From: a virus
DNA: 38,112 bases
Virus record (IMG/VR): IMGVR_UViG_3300032331_004470
Span: 1-38,112 of that record
Reading direction: 5' to 3' (one strand)
The notes beneath the pieces are model-generated. The model saw only the letters and a program-made list of their open reading frames with translations, had not been told where the DNA came from and made no database searches. Both the position numbers and the translations under genes were made by a program. Within the stretch, counting starts at the first letter, position 1; every line of letters begins with the position of its first letter. Shown piece by piece: positions 22,230 to 29,512 of this stretch.

Positions 22230-22730
22230 CTACTGGGAGGCAGCGTAGAGGGCGGCGGGGATGAGGAATTCGAGGTCGAAGGTGCGGAGGGTGCGGTCGG
22301 TGTCGGTGTTTTCGGATTCGGTGGGGGTGACGCCGCGGTCGTCGAGGTCGAGGAGGACGAGGCCGCCGGTCGCTGCGGGGGTGAACTTTTGCTGATCGCG
22401 GCGGCAGAGGTAGCCGATGCGGCCGAGGGCGTAGGCGTGGTTATCCGTGGTCTGCTGATCGGTGCGCGCGGTGATCACCGTGAAGGCGAGGGTGGCGCGG
22501 TGGTGGTTGTAAAAGGGGGTCTGGACGTTCGCGATGTTGGCGAGGTCCATGTGATCGGAGGCGCGTTCGGCGCCGGTGCAGATGACTTCGACGCGGTTGA
22601 TGTTTTGCTGGATGAGTTCGCGGGGGCCGTAGACAGGGAAGGGGAAGGCGGGGTCGGCGAGGAGGATCGTCTTGGCGGTGTTCGCGAGGACGTCGGCGGG
22701 GGCGTTGAGTTGGGCGGCAGTGAGGGGCAT
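22230..22730 (-). CDS. Tail terminator-like (gpU position) protein
   Basis: 166 aa. N-terminus MPLTAAQLNAPADVLANTAK; an alpha-beta pattern with INRVEVICTGAERASDHMDL and ATLAFTVITARTDQ fits tail terminators of the gpU type, which cap tail tubes and join heads. Located between the gp10/gpZ-like gene and the tail tube gene, as in lambda. Assignment is positional. Confidence 0.55.
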   Translation of the reverse strand: MPLTAAQLNAPADVLANTAKTILLADPAFPFPVYGPRELIQQNINRVEVICTGAERASDHMDLANIANVQTPFYNHHRATLAFTVITARTDQQTTDNHAYALGRIGYLCRRDQQKFTPAATGGLVLLDLDDRGVTPTESENTDTDRTLRTFDLEFLIPAALYAASQ

Positions 22731-22775
22731 GGCGCGGAAGAGGGAGAGACGGAGGGAGGGAGAGCGGGGGAGAAA

Positions 22776-23594
22776 TCAGGCGGCGGTGCGGAGGACTTCG
22801 AGGTAGGGGTAGGCGCGGGCGGTGCGGGACGCGCTGAGGAAGGTGGCTTCGGCGAGGTTGCGCTCGAAATACTTGAGGCGGCCGGCGATGACGCCGGTGA
22901 GGGTGCGGTCCATGCCGAGCTGGCCGCCTTTGGGGTAGCGGTTGATGAGGGTGAGGCTAAACTCTTGGGCGGTCTTGGAGGTCACGCCGCGGCCGTTGGC
23001 GTAGTGCTGGCCATTGGACGCGAGGGCGGCGCGGGCTTTGGCGAGGCCGGCGGCGCTGAGGGAGCCACCGCCGCGGACACTCTCGAGGCGGAGGTTGAGT
23101 TCATCGGCGATTTGGACGATGGATTGTCGCGCGAGGCCGATGGCGCGGCGGGCGGTGGGGAGGGCTTTGGAGACGGCGAGGCGAGTGGCGGCGATGGCTT
23201 CTTTGAGGTCGATCCAATCGCCTTTTTTGTAGTGGTCGCCGTTGCCTTGGCCGCGGGCGCCGGAGACGGGGCGGAAGCCGGCTTCGTGCGTGCGGCGGTA
23301 TTTGCCGCTTTTGGTGCGCATAAAAACGCGGCCGTAGGGGGCTTTGAGGCCGGTGTTGACGGTGATGTCGCCGCCGCGGGTGAGGTCGAGGCCGCGGATG
23401 GCGCGGTTGCGGGCGTCGCGGTCGACTTTTTGTTGAGTGGCGACTTGGGTGCGGCCCGCCCAGGTCTTGAGGATGACGCCGGCTTCGGCGCGGGCCCAGA
23501 CTTCGACGCTGGCGCCGAGGGCGGCGGCGATGACGCGGCCGGATTCGGAAAACTTGCGGATTTCTTCGGGGGGGAAACCGGTGTCGTTAGCCAT
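22776..23594 (-). CDS. Head-tail joining protein, gpZ/HK97 gp10-like
   Basis: 272 aa. N-terminal helix EEIRKFSESGRVIAAALGAS and basic repeats resemble minor tail or neck proteins that link connector and tube. A long helical middle (AIGLARQSIVQIADELNLRL). Placed between gpFII-like and gpU-like genes. Confidence 0.55.
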   Translation of the reverse strand: MANDTGFPPEEIRKFSESGRVIAAALGASVEVWARAEAGVILKTWAGRTQVATQQKVDRDARNRAIRGLDLTRGGDITVNTGLKAPYGRVFMRTKSGKYRRTHEAGFRPVSGARGQGNGDHYKKGDWIDLKEAIAATRLAVSKALPTARRAIGLARQSIVQIADELNLRLESVRGGGSLSAAGLAKARAALASNGQHYANGRGVTSKTAQEFSLTLINRYPKGGQLGMDRTLTGVIAGRLKYFERNLAEATFLSASRTARAYPYLEVLRTAA

Positions 23595-23605
23595 GGGGAA
23601 CGGAA

Positions 23606-23690
23606 TTTTGGACCACGGATGGCACGGATCTAACGGATCAAGGCAGGGGGATTGATCCGTGTGATCGGTGTAATCCGTGGTGGGTTGGGT
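23606..23690 (-). repeat. Family A element, copy 4
   Basis: Abuts the stop of the 112-aa gene exactly. Downstream gene starts 11 bases after its GGTCCAAAA end. The centre reads ATCAATCCCCCTGCCTT on the transcribed strand. Confidence 0.9.
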
Positions 23691-24029
23691 TTAGCTGCCG
23701 GGGACGCAGGTGAGGACGTAGTGGGCGTCGGCAGGGGTGAGGGCGACGAGGGTCCAGGTTTGGCCGCGGGCGTAGAGTTTGGGGCGGGTAGCGGCGTTGG
23801 GGGCACTCGCGAATTGGGCGCGGGTGGCGGTGATGCGGAGGGTGGCGCGGTATTCGAGGCCGGTAGGGCCGGGGACGAGCACGTCTTGCGGGGCGGCGAT
23901 GACGCCGGTGTAGGTGGTGCTGGGGGCGCTCGTGAAATAGAAGACGCCGTCGCCATCGCCATCGGCCATGGGGGCGAGGATGGATTGGGCGATGGCAGCG
24001 GAGGACGAGAGGAGGGAGGCGTAGGACAT
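23691..24029 (-). CDS. Head-tail joining protein, gpFII-like
   Basis: 112 aa, close to lambda gpFII (117 aa). N-terminal helix MSYASLLSSSAAIAQSILAP, then a beta-barrel-like part (YTGVIAAPQDVLVPGPTGLE, LYARGQTWTLVALTPADAHY). Position supports a role in head completion and tail joining. It is the first structural gene after the cargo block. Confidence 0.6.
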   Translation of the reverse strand: MSYASLLSSSAAIAQSILAPMADGDGDGVFYFTSAPSTTYTGVIAAPQDVLVPGPTGLEYRATLRITATRAQFASAPNAATRPKLYARGQTWTLVALTPADAHYVLTCVPGS

Positions 24030-24056
24030 GATGGGGGCGGGGGGCGGAAATGAATT

Positions 24057-24085
24057 GCCCCGGCCCCGCTAAGCAGGACCGGGGC
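24057..24085 (-). terminator. Hairpin at the end of the cargo block
   Basis: GCCCCGG/CCGGGGC stem with a 15-base loop. On the minus strand the following bases are AATTCATTTCC, so there is no proper U-run. It could be a weak or factor-assisted terminator or RNA-end stabiliser. Confidence 0.35.
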
Positions 24086-24154
24086 GTGTTGGGCACGAAT
24101 GAACTGGGCTGGCAATAGGGGGGGGACTGTCAATGTCCCATCCCGGGCGCGGAA

Positions 24155-24239
24155 TTTTTGACCACGGATCGCACGGATCTAACGGATAAAGGCAGGGGAT
24201 TGTATCCGTGAAATCGGTGTAATCCGTGGTGGTTTGGGT
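24155..24239 (-). repeat. Family A element, copy 5
   Basis: Abuts the stop of the 243-aa cargo gene exactly. It differs from the others at one base of an arm (GATCGCACGGAT). Next gene start is 125 bases on. Confidence 0.92.
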
Positions 24240-24971
24240 TCAGCGGAGGGCGCAGTGGGCGAGGTCGATGGGGCTGATTTCGGGGGGGCGGCTCGTGCCA
24301 TCCAGGCGGAGGGTGCTGAATTCGGCGCGGAGGGTTTGACGGACGTGGATCTGCGCGATTTCGAGGCGGGCGAGGAGGAGGCTCTCGGGGTGGAAGGGGC
24401 ACTGGTAGCTGCCGAGGAGTTCGGGGATCTTCGGGTAGATGTCGAAATACGCGCGCGCGGCGGCGGGGCCCATAATGGCGAAGCGGTCGTTGAGGCCGCC
24501 GAAGCGGCCCCACCAGGGGGTGAGGCAGAAATCATCCAAGACGATTCCCGCGCATTCGGAGTCGAAGGAGTGGAAAAAAAGGTCGGGGCGGAGGCGGATG
24601 ATGGTGTCGATTTGCAGGCTGAGGGTTTCGCGGTGGCCGCAGAAGTTTTCCCACACTTGGGCCTGATACCAGTGTTGGAGGAGGAGGCGGTGGGCGGGGG
24701 CGGCGTTGGCGTAGGGGGCTTGGTGGTAGGCGGCCGAAAGGGCGGGGGTGAGGTCGGGGGTGAGGTCGGGGTCGGTGAGTTGCTGGAGGTGGACGCGGGC
24801 GGCGCCGTAGTCGGCGATGAGGGGGGCGAGGAGGTCGAGGGCGTCGGGTTGGGCTTGGACGGTGAAAAAGAAATGCGGGTCGACGAAGTGGCGGAGGACG
24901 TGCCAGCGTTGGGTGGGGTAGCACTGGGCGAAGGTGCGGAGTTGGCCGGAGTAGAGGATGGCGGTGGACAT
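24240..24971 (-). CDS. Cargo: glycosyltransferase-like protein
   Basis: 243 aa from MSTAILYSGQLRTFAQCYPT. The opening (AILYSGQLRTF), TIIRLRPDLFF and LNDRFAIMGPAAARAYFDIY follow the pattern of uncharacterised sugar-transferase-like proteins of polysaccharide clusters (the RLRPDL segment is characteristic as I recall). It is the last cargo gene. It may act on a sugar made by the neighbouring enzymes. The upstream in-frame extension is repeat-derived and is dropped. Confidence 0.65.
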   Translation of the reverse strand: MSTAILYSGQLRTFAQCYPTQRWHVLRHFVDPHFFFTVQAQPDALDLLAPLIADYGAARVHLQQLTDPDLTPDLTPALSAAYHQAPYANAAPAHRLLLQHWYQAQVWENFCGHRETLSLQIDTIIRLRPDLFFHSFDSECAGIVLDDFCLTPWWGRFGGLNDRFAIMGPAAARAYFDIYPKIPELLGSYQCPFHPESLLLARLEIAQIHVRQTLRAEFSTLRLDGTSRPPEISPIDLAHCALR

Positions 24972-24980
24972 GGTGAAGGG

Positions 24981-25015
24981 GGAGCTGAGAGCTGAGGGCT
25001 GAGAGCTAAGAGCCA
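24981..25015 (-). repeat. GAGCTGAGA micro-repeat, copy 1
   Basis: GAGCTGAGAGCTGAGGGCTG and AGAGCTAAGAGCCAG form a tandem micro-repeat between two cargo genes. It contains the TAG stop of the TPP alpha subunit. A second copy lies within that gene at 25321-25376. Confidence 0.8.
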
Positions 25016-25698
25016 GAAAGCGCGCGGAGACGGGCGATGGCTTCGGGTTTGAAGGTGACGCTGCCGGGGGGGAGGCCGGCGCCGCCGTGGGGGTAGGTGG
25101 GGGTGTAGTGGTAGCGGTAAACGCAGGCAAAGTGGTTGAGGGGTTCGCGCACTTTGCGGGCGGCGAGGGGGCCGCGGGCGCGGGTCGCTCGGTCGGCGTC
25201 GACTTGGCGGTCGTTATCTTCCACGATGAAAGTGATCGGGAGGTGGTTCGCTTCGGCGAAGAGGGCGGCTTCGTAATAGTGGCCTTGCTCTTCGGCACCG
25301 TCGCCGAGGAAGCAGTAGACGTGAGGCTGCGCCTCACGAGCTGAGAGCTGAGAGTTGAGAGCTGAGAGCTGAGCCAGTTCCCAGGCGACGCCGGCGGCGA
25401 TGCAGCAGGTGCCGGCGAGGATGGAGCTGGTGAGGAAGTTGTGCTCGCGGCTGTAGATGAACATGCTGCGGCCGGCGAGGATCTCGGCCTCGAGGTGGTC
25501 GGCGGGGATTCCTTTCAGGAGCGCGTGGTAGTGGTTGCGGTGCGTCGAGAAGACCCAGTCTTGCGGGCGGAGGCGGGAGAAGATGTCGAGGAGTTGCGTC
25601 TCGTTGCCGCCGCTGAGGTGGATGAGGCAGGGGAGCTGGCCGGCGGCGAAGTGGTCGCGGATGCGGGTTTCAAAGGCGATGAGGTCTTGAGAGGTCAT
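25006..25698 (-). CDS. Cargo: TPP enzyme E1-alpha-like subunit
   Basis: 230 aa from MTSQDLIAFETRIRDHFAAG, against about 320 aa for usual E1 alpha. SGGNETQ, FSTHRNHYHALLKG and the thiamine-diphosphate motif GDGA (132-135) through N162 (FIVEDND) are present, so this is the PP-type domain. Between AAGVAWELA and VYCFLGDGA an extra loop (about residues 110-125, QLSALNSQLSAREAQ) is coded by a GAGCTGAGA micro-repeat. It should pair with the Pyr-domain subunit at 26916. Possible reaction: decarboxylation or two-carbon transfer on a keto-acid or sugar. Confidence 0.8.
   Translation of the reverse strand: MTSQDLIAFETRIRDHFAAGQLPCLIHLSGGNETQLLDIFSRLRPQDWVFSTHRNHYHALLKGIPADHLEAEILAGRSMFIYSREHNFLTSSILAGTCCIAAGVAWELAQLSALNSQLSAREAQPHVYCFLGDGAEEQGHYYEAALFAEANHLPITFIVEDNDRQVDADRATRARGPLAARKVREPLNHFACVYRYHYTPTYPHGGAGLPPGSVTFKPEAIARLRALSGS
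25321..25376 (-). repeat. GAGCTGAGA micro-repeat, copy 2, in frame
   Basis: A short hairpin GTGAGGC-TGC-GCCTCAC is followed by five units of the type GAGCTGA(G)A, one with a T change. It lies inside the E1-alpha-like gene, in frame, immediately before the strand leading to GDGA. It adds roughly ten residues compared with the usual spacing. Confidence 0.8.
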
Positions 25699-25708
25699 GG
25701 GTGCGGAA

Positions 25709-25784
25709 TTTTTGACCACGGATGGCACGGATCTAACGGATCAAGGCAGCGGGATAGTATCCGTGAAAGCGGTGTAATCCGGGG
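25709..25784 (-). repeat. Family A element, copy 6
   Basis: Abuts the stop of the dehydrogenase gene exactly. The arm near that stop has decayed (GGATTACACCGCTTTCACGG). The E1-alpha-like gene starts 10 bases after its end. Confidence 0.88.
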
Positions 25785-26810
25785 TTAAATGGTTGCGGGC
25801 ATTTCGATCAGGATGCGGCCGGCGGAGCCGGAGCGGACGAGGTCGAGGGCGTGATTGATTTCGTCCAGGCGGAGGCGGTGCGTGACGAGGCGCGTGCTGT
25901 AGATGTCTCGCTCGGCAAGGACGCGGAGATAGCGGGGGATGTCGAGGTCGGGGCGGAAGCCTCCCCCTTGGGTGGCGCGAATGCTTTTGCCTTCGCCTTC
26001 GAAGAGGTGGCGGGCGTTGGAAATGCAGACGGGTTTTTGCGGGGCGTGTTGGCCGATCAGCACATACCGGCCGGAGGGGGCGAGGCGTTCGAGGGCGGTC
26101 TCGGTGGCGGTGGTGGCGCCGGCGGTGTCGAGAATAAGGTCGTAGGTGCCGGCAAGTTTTTCCGTGGCGAGGTTTACAAAGCTCGCGCCGGCGATTTCAG
26201 CGGGGCGGCGTTTGGCTTCGTGAATATCACATGCGCAGATTTTGGCGGGCGCGGCGAGGTGCAGCGCGGCGAGCATCGCGAGGCCGAGGCCGCCGCAGCC
26301 GAGGACGAGGACCGACTCCCCCCAGCGGGTGGCTTCGCTTTCGATCGTGGCGAGCGCGGTCGAGAGCGAGCAGCCGAGGAGGGCGCAGAGGTCGGGGTCG
26401 GTGTCCGCGGGGACGGGGGTGAGGCGGTTTTCGCTGCAGATGGAGTGCGTGGCGAGGGTGGTGACGCGGCCGCTGGTGAAGCAGGGCTCGCCCTGCACCG
26501 ATTCTACAAACCGATATTTGGGGAACGGGCTTTCGAGGCCGGCGGCTTTGCGCCAGTGCATCACGACTTTGTCGCCGACTTTGACGCGGGTGACGGCGGG
26601 GCCGACGTCTTCCACGATGCCGCAGCCTTCGTGGCCCATGAGGTGCGGGAGGGGTCCCCCTTTTTCGCCGCGGATCTCCTGGAGCTGCGCACCGCAGAGG
26701 CCGGAGACGAGCACGCGGACGAGGACTTGGCCGTAGTCGAGGGGGCCGGCGGGAGCGATCTCGGCGAGCGTGAGCGGGGCGTTGTGCGCGGTGAGGAGGG
26801 CGGCGAGCAT
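25785..26810 (-). CDS. Cargo: zinc-type alcohol dehydrogenase (MDR)
   Basis: 341 aa from MLAALLTAHNAPLTLAEIAP. Zinc ligand Cys39 (SGLCGAQ), GHE at 59-61 and the nucleotide-binding GCGGLG at 171-176 mark a medium-chain dehydrogenase. The usual structural-zinc four-Cys lobe is absent, as in sorbitol- or threonine-type sub-branches. Upstream in-frame residues come from the repeat and are dropped. With the TPP subunits on either side it may reduce or oxidise a keto sugar or alcohol. Confidence 0.88.
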   Translation of the reverse strand: MLAALLTAHNAPLTLAEIAPAGPLDYGQVLVRVLVSGLCGAQLQEIRGEKGGPLPHLMGHEGCGIVEDVGPAVTRVKVGDKVVMHWRKAAGLESPFPKYRFVESVQGEPCFTSGRVTTLATHSICSENRLTPVPADTDPDLCALLGCSLSTALATIESEATRWGESVLVLGCGGLGLAMLAALHLAAPAKICACDIHEAKRRPAEIAGASFVNLATEKLAGTYDLILDTAGATTATETALERLAPSGRYVLIGQHAPQKPVCISNARHLFEGEGKSIRATQGGGFRPDLDIPRYLRVLAERDIYSTRLVTHRLRLDEINHALDLVRSGSAGRILIEMPATI

Positions 26811-26826
26811 GGGAACGGAGTCGGAA

Positions 26827-26910
26827 TTTTTGACCACGGATGGCACGGATTTAACGGATCAAGGCAGCGGGATTGTATCCGTGGGATCTGTGTAATCCGT
26901 GGTGGTTGGG
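26827..26910 (-). repeat. Family A element, copy 7
   Basis: Between the E1-beta-like gene and the dehydrogenase. It begins 5 bases after the stop codon; the dehydrogenase starts 16 bases past its end. Confidence 0.9.
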
Positions 26911-26915
26911 GCTTT

Positions 26916-27440
26916 TCACCAGAGGTCTTTATATTCCACGAGGGCGGTGCTGTGGCCGAGGGCTTGGCGTTCGGTGGCTTGGGCGTAGGCCCATGAGATG
27001 TCGTCGGTTTGCATGAGTGGGTGCACAGGGAAGCTCACCAGGCAGCGGAGGGCGGCGGTGATGTCTTGGGTGTGGGTCGCGCCGGTGAAGAGAGGTTTTT
27101 CCGTATTGCCGACGGTGATGCGGAGGATGACGCCGGGGGTGAATTCGCCGCGGCTGATCGTGGCAAGTTTGTCGAGGTGGTTTACGATGGCGTCCATGGC
27201 GTTGAGGACGAAGTCGGCGCGTTCGAAGTAGACGACGGGTTTGCGGCCGCGGAGGGCGGCGCCGATGGCGAGGCCGACCATGAGGTTTTCGGCGACGGGG
27301 GTTTCGAGGAGTTGGGACCCGGGCACGCCGGCGAGGGTGCCGGCGGCGCGGCCGTGGGTGAGGCCGTAGCCGATGAAGAGGCGCGCGGGATCGGCGGCGA
27401 GCGACGTCATGGCGGCGGTGAGGGATTGTTTGTAATTCAT
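26916..27440 (-). CDS. Cargo: TPP enzyme Pyr-domain (E1-beta-like) subunit
   Basis: 174 aa; a normal E1 beta is about 325 aa, so the C-terminal transketolase_C-type domain is missing. LLETPVAENLMVGLAIGAAL carries the catalytic Glu (E51) that activates thiamine diphosphate; KPVVYFERADFVLNAMDAIV and GVILRITVG follow the family. Separate, minimal Pyr and PP subunits are known for sulfopyruvate or phosphonopyruvate decarboxylases and split transketolases. Starts 15 bases after the upstream gene. Confidence 0.78.
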   Translation of the reverse strand: MNYKQSLTAAMTSLAADPARLFIGYGLTHGRAAGTLAGVPGSQLLETPVAENLMVGLAIGAALRGRKPVVYFERADFVLNAMDAIVNHLDKLATISRGEFTPGVILRITVGNTEKPLFTGATHTQDITAALRCLVSFPVHPLMQTDDISWAYAQATERQALGHSTALVEYKDLW

Positions 27441-27455
27441 CGGAGGGAGCGGAAA

Positions 27456-28304
27456 TCAGAGGAGGCCGCGGTCTTTCAGGAGTTCGGGGACGAGGGACAT
27501 GTGGTTGGCGTGCATCGTGTGCTCGGGGAGGATGTCGACGCGCTCGGTGTCGAGGAGGAGGATGCGGGTTTTGATGGTGTCCGCGTTCCAGATGTTGAAG
27601 GTGGGCCAGATGGGGCCGGTGGGGACGCCGATGATGGCGTCGATGTGATCGGTGCTGAGGCGGCCGATGTCCGTGACGCTCGAGCCGAGGTCGAGGGTGC
27701 AGAGGGCGTCTTTGGTGCGGCTGGGGGCGGTGGTGTAGACGCAGTGGCCGGCGGCGTGGAGTTGGGCGATGATGCGGTCGAAGCCGTCGTGGGAGAAGGA
27801 TTGGAACTGGCCGGAATTCGGGGCGCTGTTGATGACGAGGATGCCGCGCATCCCGGTGTAGGCGGTGGTGGCGGGGGCGAGCGCGGGGTAGTCGAACAGG
27901 AGGTCGCGGGGATCGGCGCCGGCGAAGGGGCAGGCAAGACCGAGGGCGCGGCTCAGGTTCGCGAAGTGGCGGTGGTAGATGGCGACGAAATCGTGTTTGT
28001 CGGGTTGCTGGTAGAACCAGCCAGAGGCGCCGAGCCAGGTGTCGAGGGGGCCGTAGCTGTGGCAGGAGGGAAGGAGGCTGAGACCAGAGAGGCTGAGGTT
28101 GGGGAGATCGGCAGTGAGGGGGGAGAGTTGGGTGAGGTATTCGGCGCGGGAATGATGGATGAAGTGAATCTCTGGATACGACTTTGCGAGGGCGCGGAGG
28201 TAGTGGAGGGTGAGGAGGTTGTCGCCGAGGTGGTAGGCGTTAAACGTCGCGATGACGCGGGCGGGCGAGGGGACGTCGAGGGGCGGGCGGTGGGGCGCGA
28301 TCAT
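27456..28304 (-). CDS. Cargo: glycosyltransferase family 9-like protein
   Basis: 282 aa. VIATFNAYHLGDNLLTLHYL and RALAKSYPEIHFIHH match the GT9/heptosyltransferase N-terminal domain (GDxLLTxxxLRAL). A second Rossmann-like half (GILVINSAPNSGQFQSF, then VPTGPIWPTFNIWNAD) is present. Would transfer a heptose-like or other sugar from a nucleotide donor. Confidence 0.72.
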   Translation of the reverse strand: MIAPHRPPLDVPSPARVIATFNAYHLGDNLLTLHYLRALAKSYPEIHFIHHSRAEYLTQLSPLTADLPNLSLSGLSLLPSCHSYGPLDTWLGASGWFYQQPDKHDFVAIYHRHFANLSRALGLACPFAGADPRDLLFDYPALAPATTAYTGMRGILVINSAPNSGQFQSFSHDGFDRIIAQLHAAGHCVYTTAPSRTKDALCTLDLGSSVTDIGRLSTDHIDAIIGVPTGPIWPTFNIWNADTIKTRILLLDTERVDILPEHTMHANHMSLVPELLKDRGLL

Positions 28305-28313
28305 GACTCGGAA

Positions 28314-28398
28314 TTTTTAACCACGGAGAGCACGGATTTAACGGATCAAGGCAGGGGGATTGTATCCGTGAAATCGGTGTAATCCGTGGTGGTTTGGG
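28314..28398 (-). repeat. Family A element, copy 8
   Basis: Abuts the stop of the GT-A-like gene exactly. The next gene starts 10 bases on. Its outer arm reads GAGAGCACGGATTT, slightly diverged. Confidence 0.9.
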
Positions 28399-29292
28399 TC
28401 ACTTGCCCGCGCCGGGCTGGTGGGCGAGGGCGGCGGTGAGTTTCGCGCGGTCCACGGCGGGGTTGCCGCTTTTGATCATGGCCACGGTGGCGTCGACCAG
28501 CTCGGTGATCGGCGGCGGAAAGAGGAGGCGGCCGAGGTGGCGGAGTTTGATGTTCGTGTCGCCGACGACTTTGCCGCCGAGTTCGCGCCAATACTCGCAG
28601 ACCATCCAATCCTCGCTTTGCCAGTTTTTCAGGCCGTCCTTGGGGTCGATGTCGCCGTGCACGCCGCTGGTGAAGTAGGCGTAAAACTTTTCGCCGGGCC
28701 ACGGTGTGTTGGGCGCGCAGCGGTAGGGTTTGACGTTGGGGTGGGTGCGGAGAGTGGTGAGCACGCTGCGATTCCACGCCATGCAGCCGGTGGCGCCGTG
28801 GAGGAGGGCGATCAGGCCGGTCTCGGGGTCGGGTTTGGCGCCGGGGATGATGTTGGCGACGAAGGTGGGCTGGAGACACTTCATGGCGTAGAAGCCGCAG
28901 ACGAAGGGGTGGCCTTTCTGCAGGTGGATGTAGAGGCGCATGATGTCTTGCGGCTCCATGGGGATATCGGCATCCCACCACAGGCAGAACTTGGTGAGGT
29001 TTTCGCGCTCCCACATGTTGGCAAGGACGTTGCGGGCGCGGTCGATGTGGCTATCGTTGGGGAGGCTAAGGCGGTGCGAGATTAGCGACATGAGCTCGAC
29101 GGAGCCGTCGGGCTGGCGAAACCAGGCGCGGGCTTCGCGGCAGGCGGTGAGGCTGTTGTGGTAATACTCCGTGAGGGAGTAATCGTAGCAGGGGGTGAGG
29201 ATCGTGATGCGGTCGCGGGCATCGAAGATCTGGGCGCCGGCGGGGGGGGTGAGGGCGGGCTGAGCCGCCGCGGGGAGTGCGGGAGTGTTCAT
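28399..29292 (-). CDS. Cargo: GT-A-type glycosyltransferase
   Basis: 297 aa. ITILTPCYDYSLTEYYHNSL, a SHIDRARNVLANMWE block and the DxD motif D107-A-D109 (CLWWDADIPM) give a GT-A fold. Later, ATGCMAWNRSV and QSEDWMVCEYWRELGG resemble the acceptor side of family 2 enzymes. It is the first cargo gene after the capsid gene, separated by a terminator. Upstream in-frame start at 29325 is less likely than the ATG at 29292. Confidence 0.78.
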   Translation of the reverse strand: MNTPALPAAAQPALTPPAGAQIFDARDRITILTPCYDYSLTEYYHNSLTACREARAWFRQPDGSVELMSLISHRLSLPNDSHIDRARNVLANMWERENLTKFCLWWDADIPMEPQDIMRLYIHLQKGHPFVCGFYAMKCLQPTFVANIIPGAKPDPETGLIALLHGATGCMAWNRSVLTTLRTHPNVKPYRCAPNTPWPGEKFYAYFTSGVHGDIDPKDGLKNWQSEDWMVCEYWRELGGKVVGDTNIKLRHLGRLLFPPPITELVDATVAMIKSGNPAVDRAKLTAALAHQPGAGK

Positions 29293-29331
29293 GAGTGCAA
29301 TGGGGCGCGGCGTGTCAAGTAGCACCCACCC

Positions 29332-29432
29332 AGTAGCGAGTAGCGGGTAGCGGGTAGTGAGTAGTTAATTTCAGAGCGGCGGAGCCGCAGGAAGGAGGGA
29401 TGCTCGCTACTCGCTACTCGCTGCTCGCTACT
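29332..29432. repeat. Palindromic element, family E (AGTAGCG)
   Basis: One arm repeats AGTAGCGAGTAGCGGG, the other repeats CTCGCTACTCGCTACT. The loop of about 35 bases itself contains a GCGGCGGAGCCGC hairpin. Located between the capsid terminator and the first cargo gene. Confidence 0.88.
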
Positions 29433-29436
29433 TCCC

Positions 29437-29469
29437 AAAAATAAAAGCCCCGCCGGGGAGGGCGGGGCT
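29437..29469 (-). terminator. Strong intrinsic terminator after the capsid gene
   Basis: On the minus strand a 9-base-pair stem AGCCCCGCC/GGCGGGGCT with a 6-base loop is followed by TTTATTTTT. It lies 44 bases after the capsid stop. It would limit transcription of the cargo block and raise capsid mRNA. Confidence 0.88.
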
Positions 29470-29512
29470 GGGGGTCCGATACACGCCTCGGGGGGGCGAC
29501 CATGAACCGAAA

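Noticed and set aside
22227-23633. 468-codon plus-strand frame
   Set aside because: Antisense to two tail genes, Gly/Glu/Ala-rich with no domain; a shadow of GC-rich coding sequence. The plus-strand frame at 32291-33895 over the portal gene is the same case.
29332-29432. Possible CRISPR array from regular short repeats
   Set aside because: Units are 5-8 bases, there are no unique spacers, and the halves are reverse complements; a hairpin element fits.
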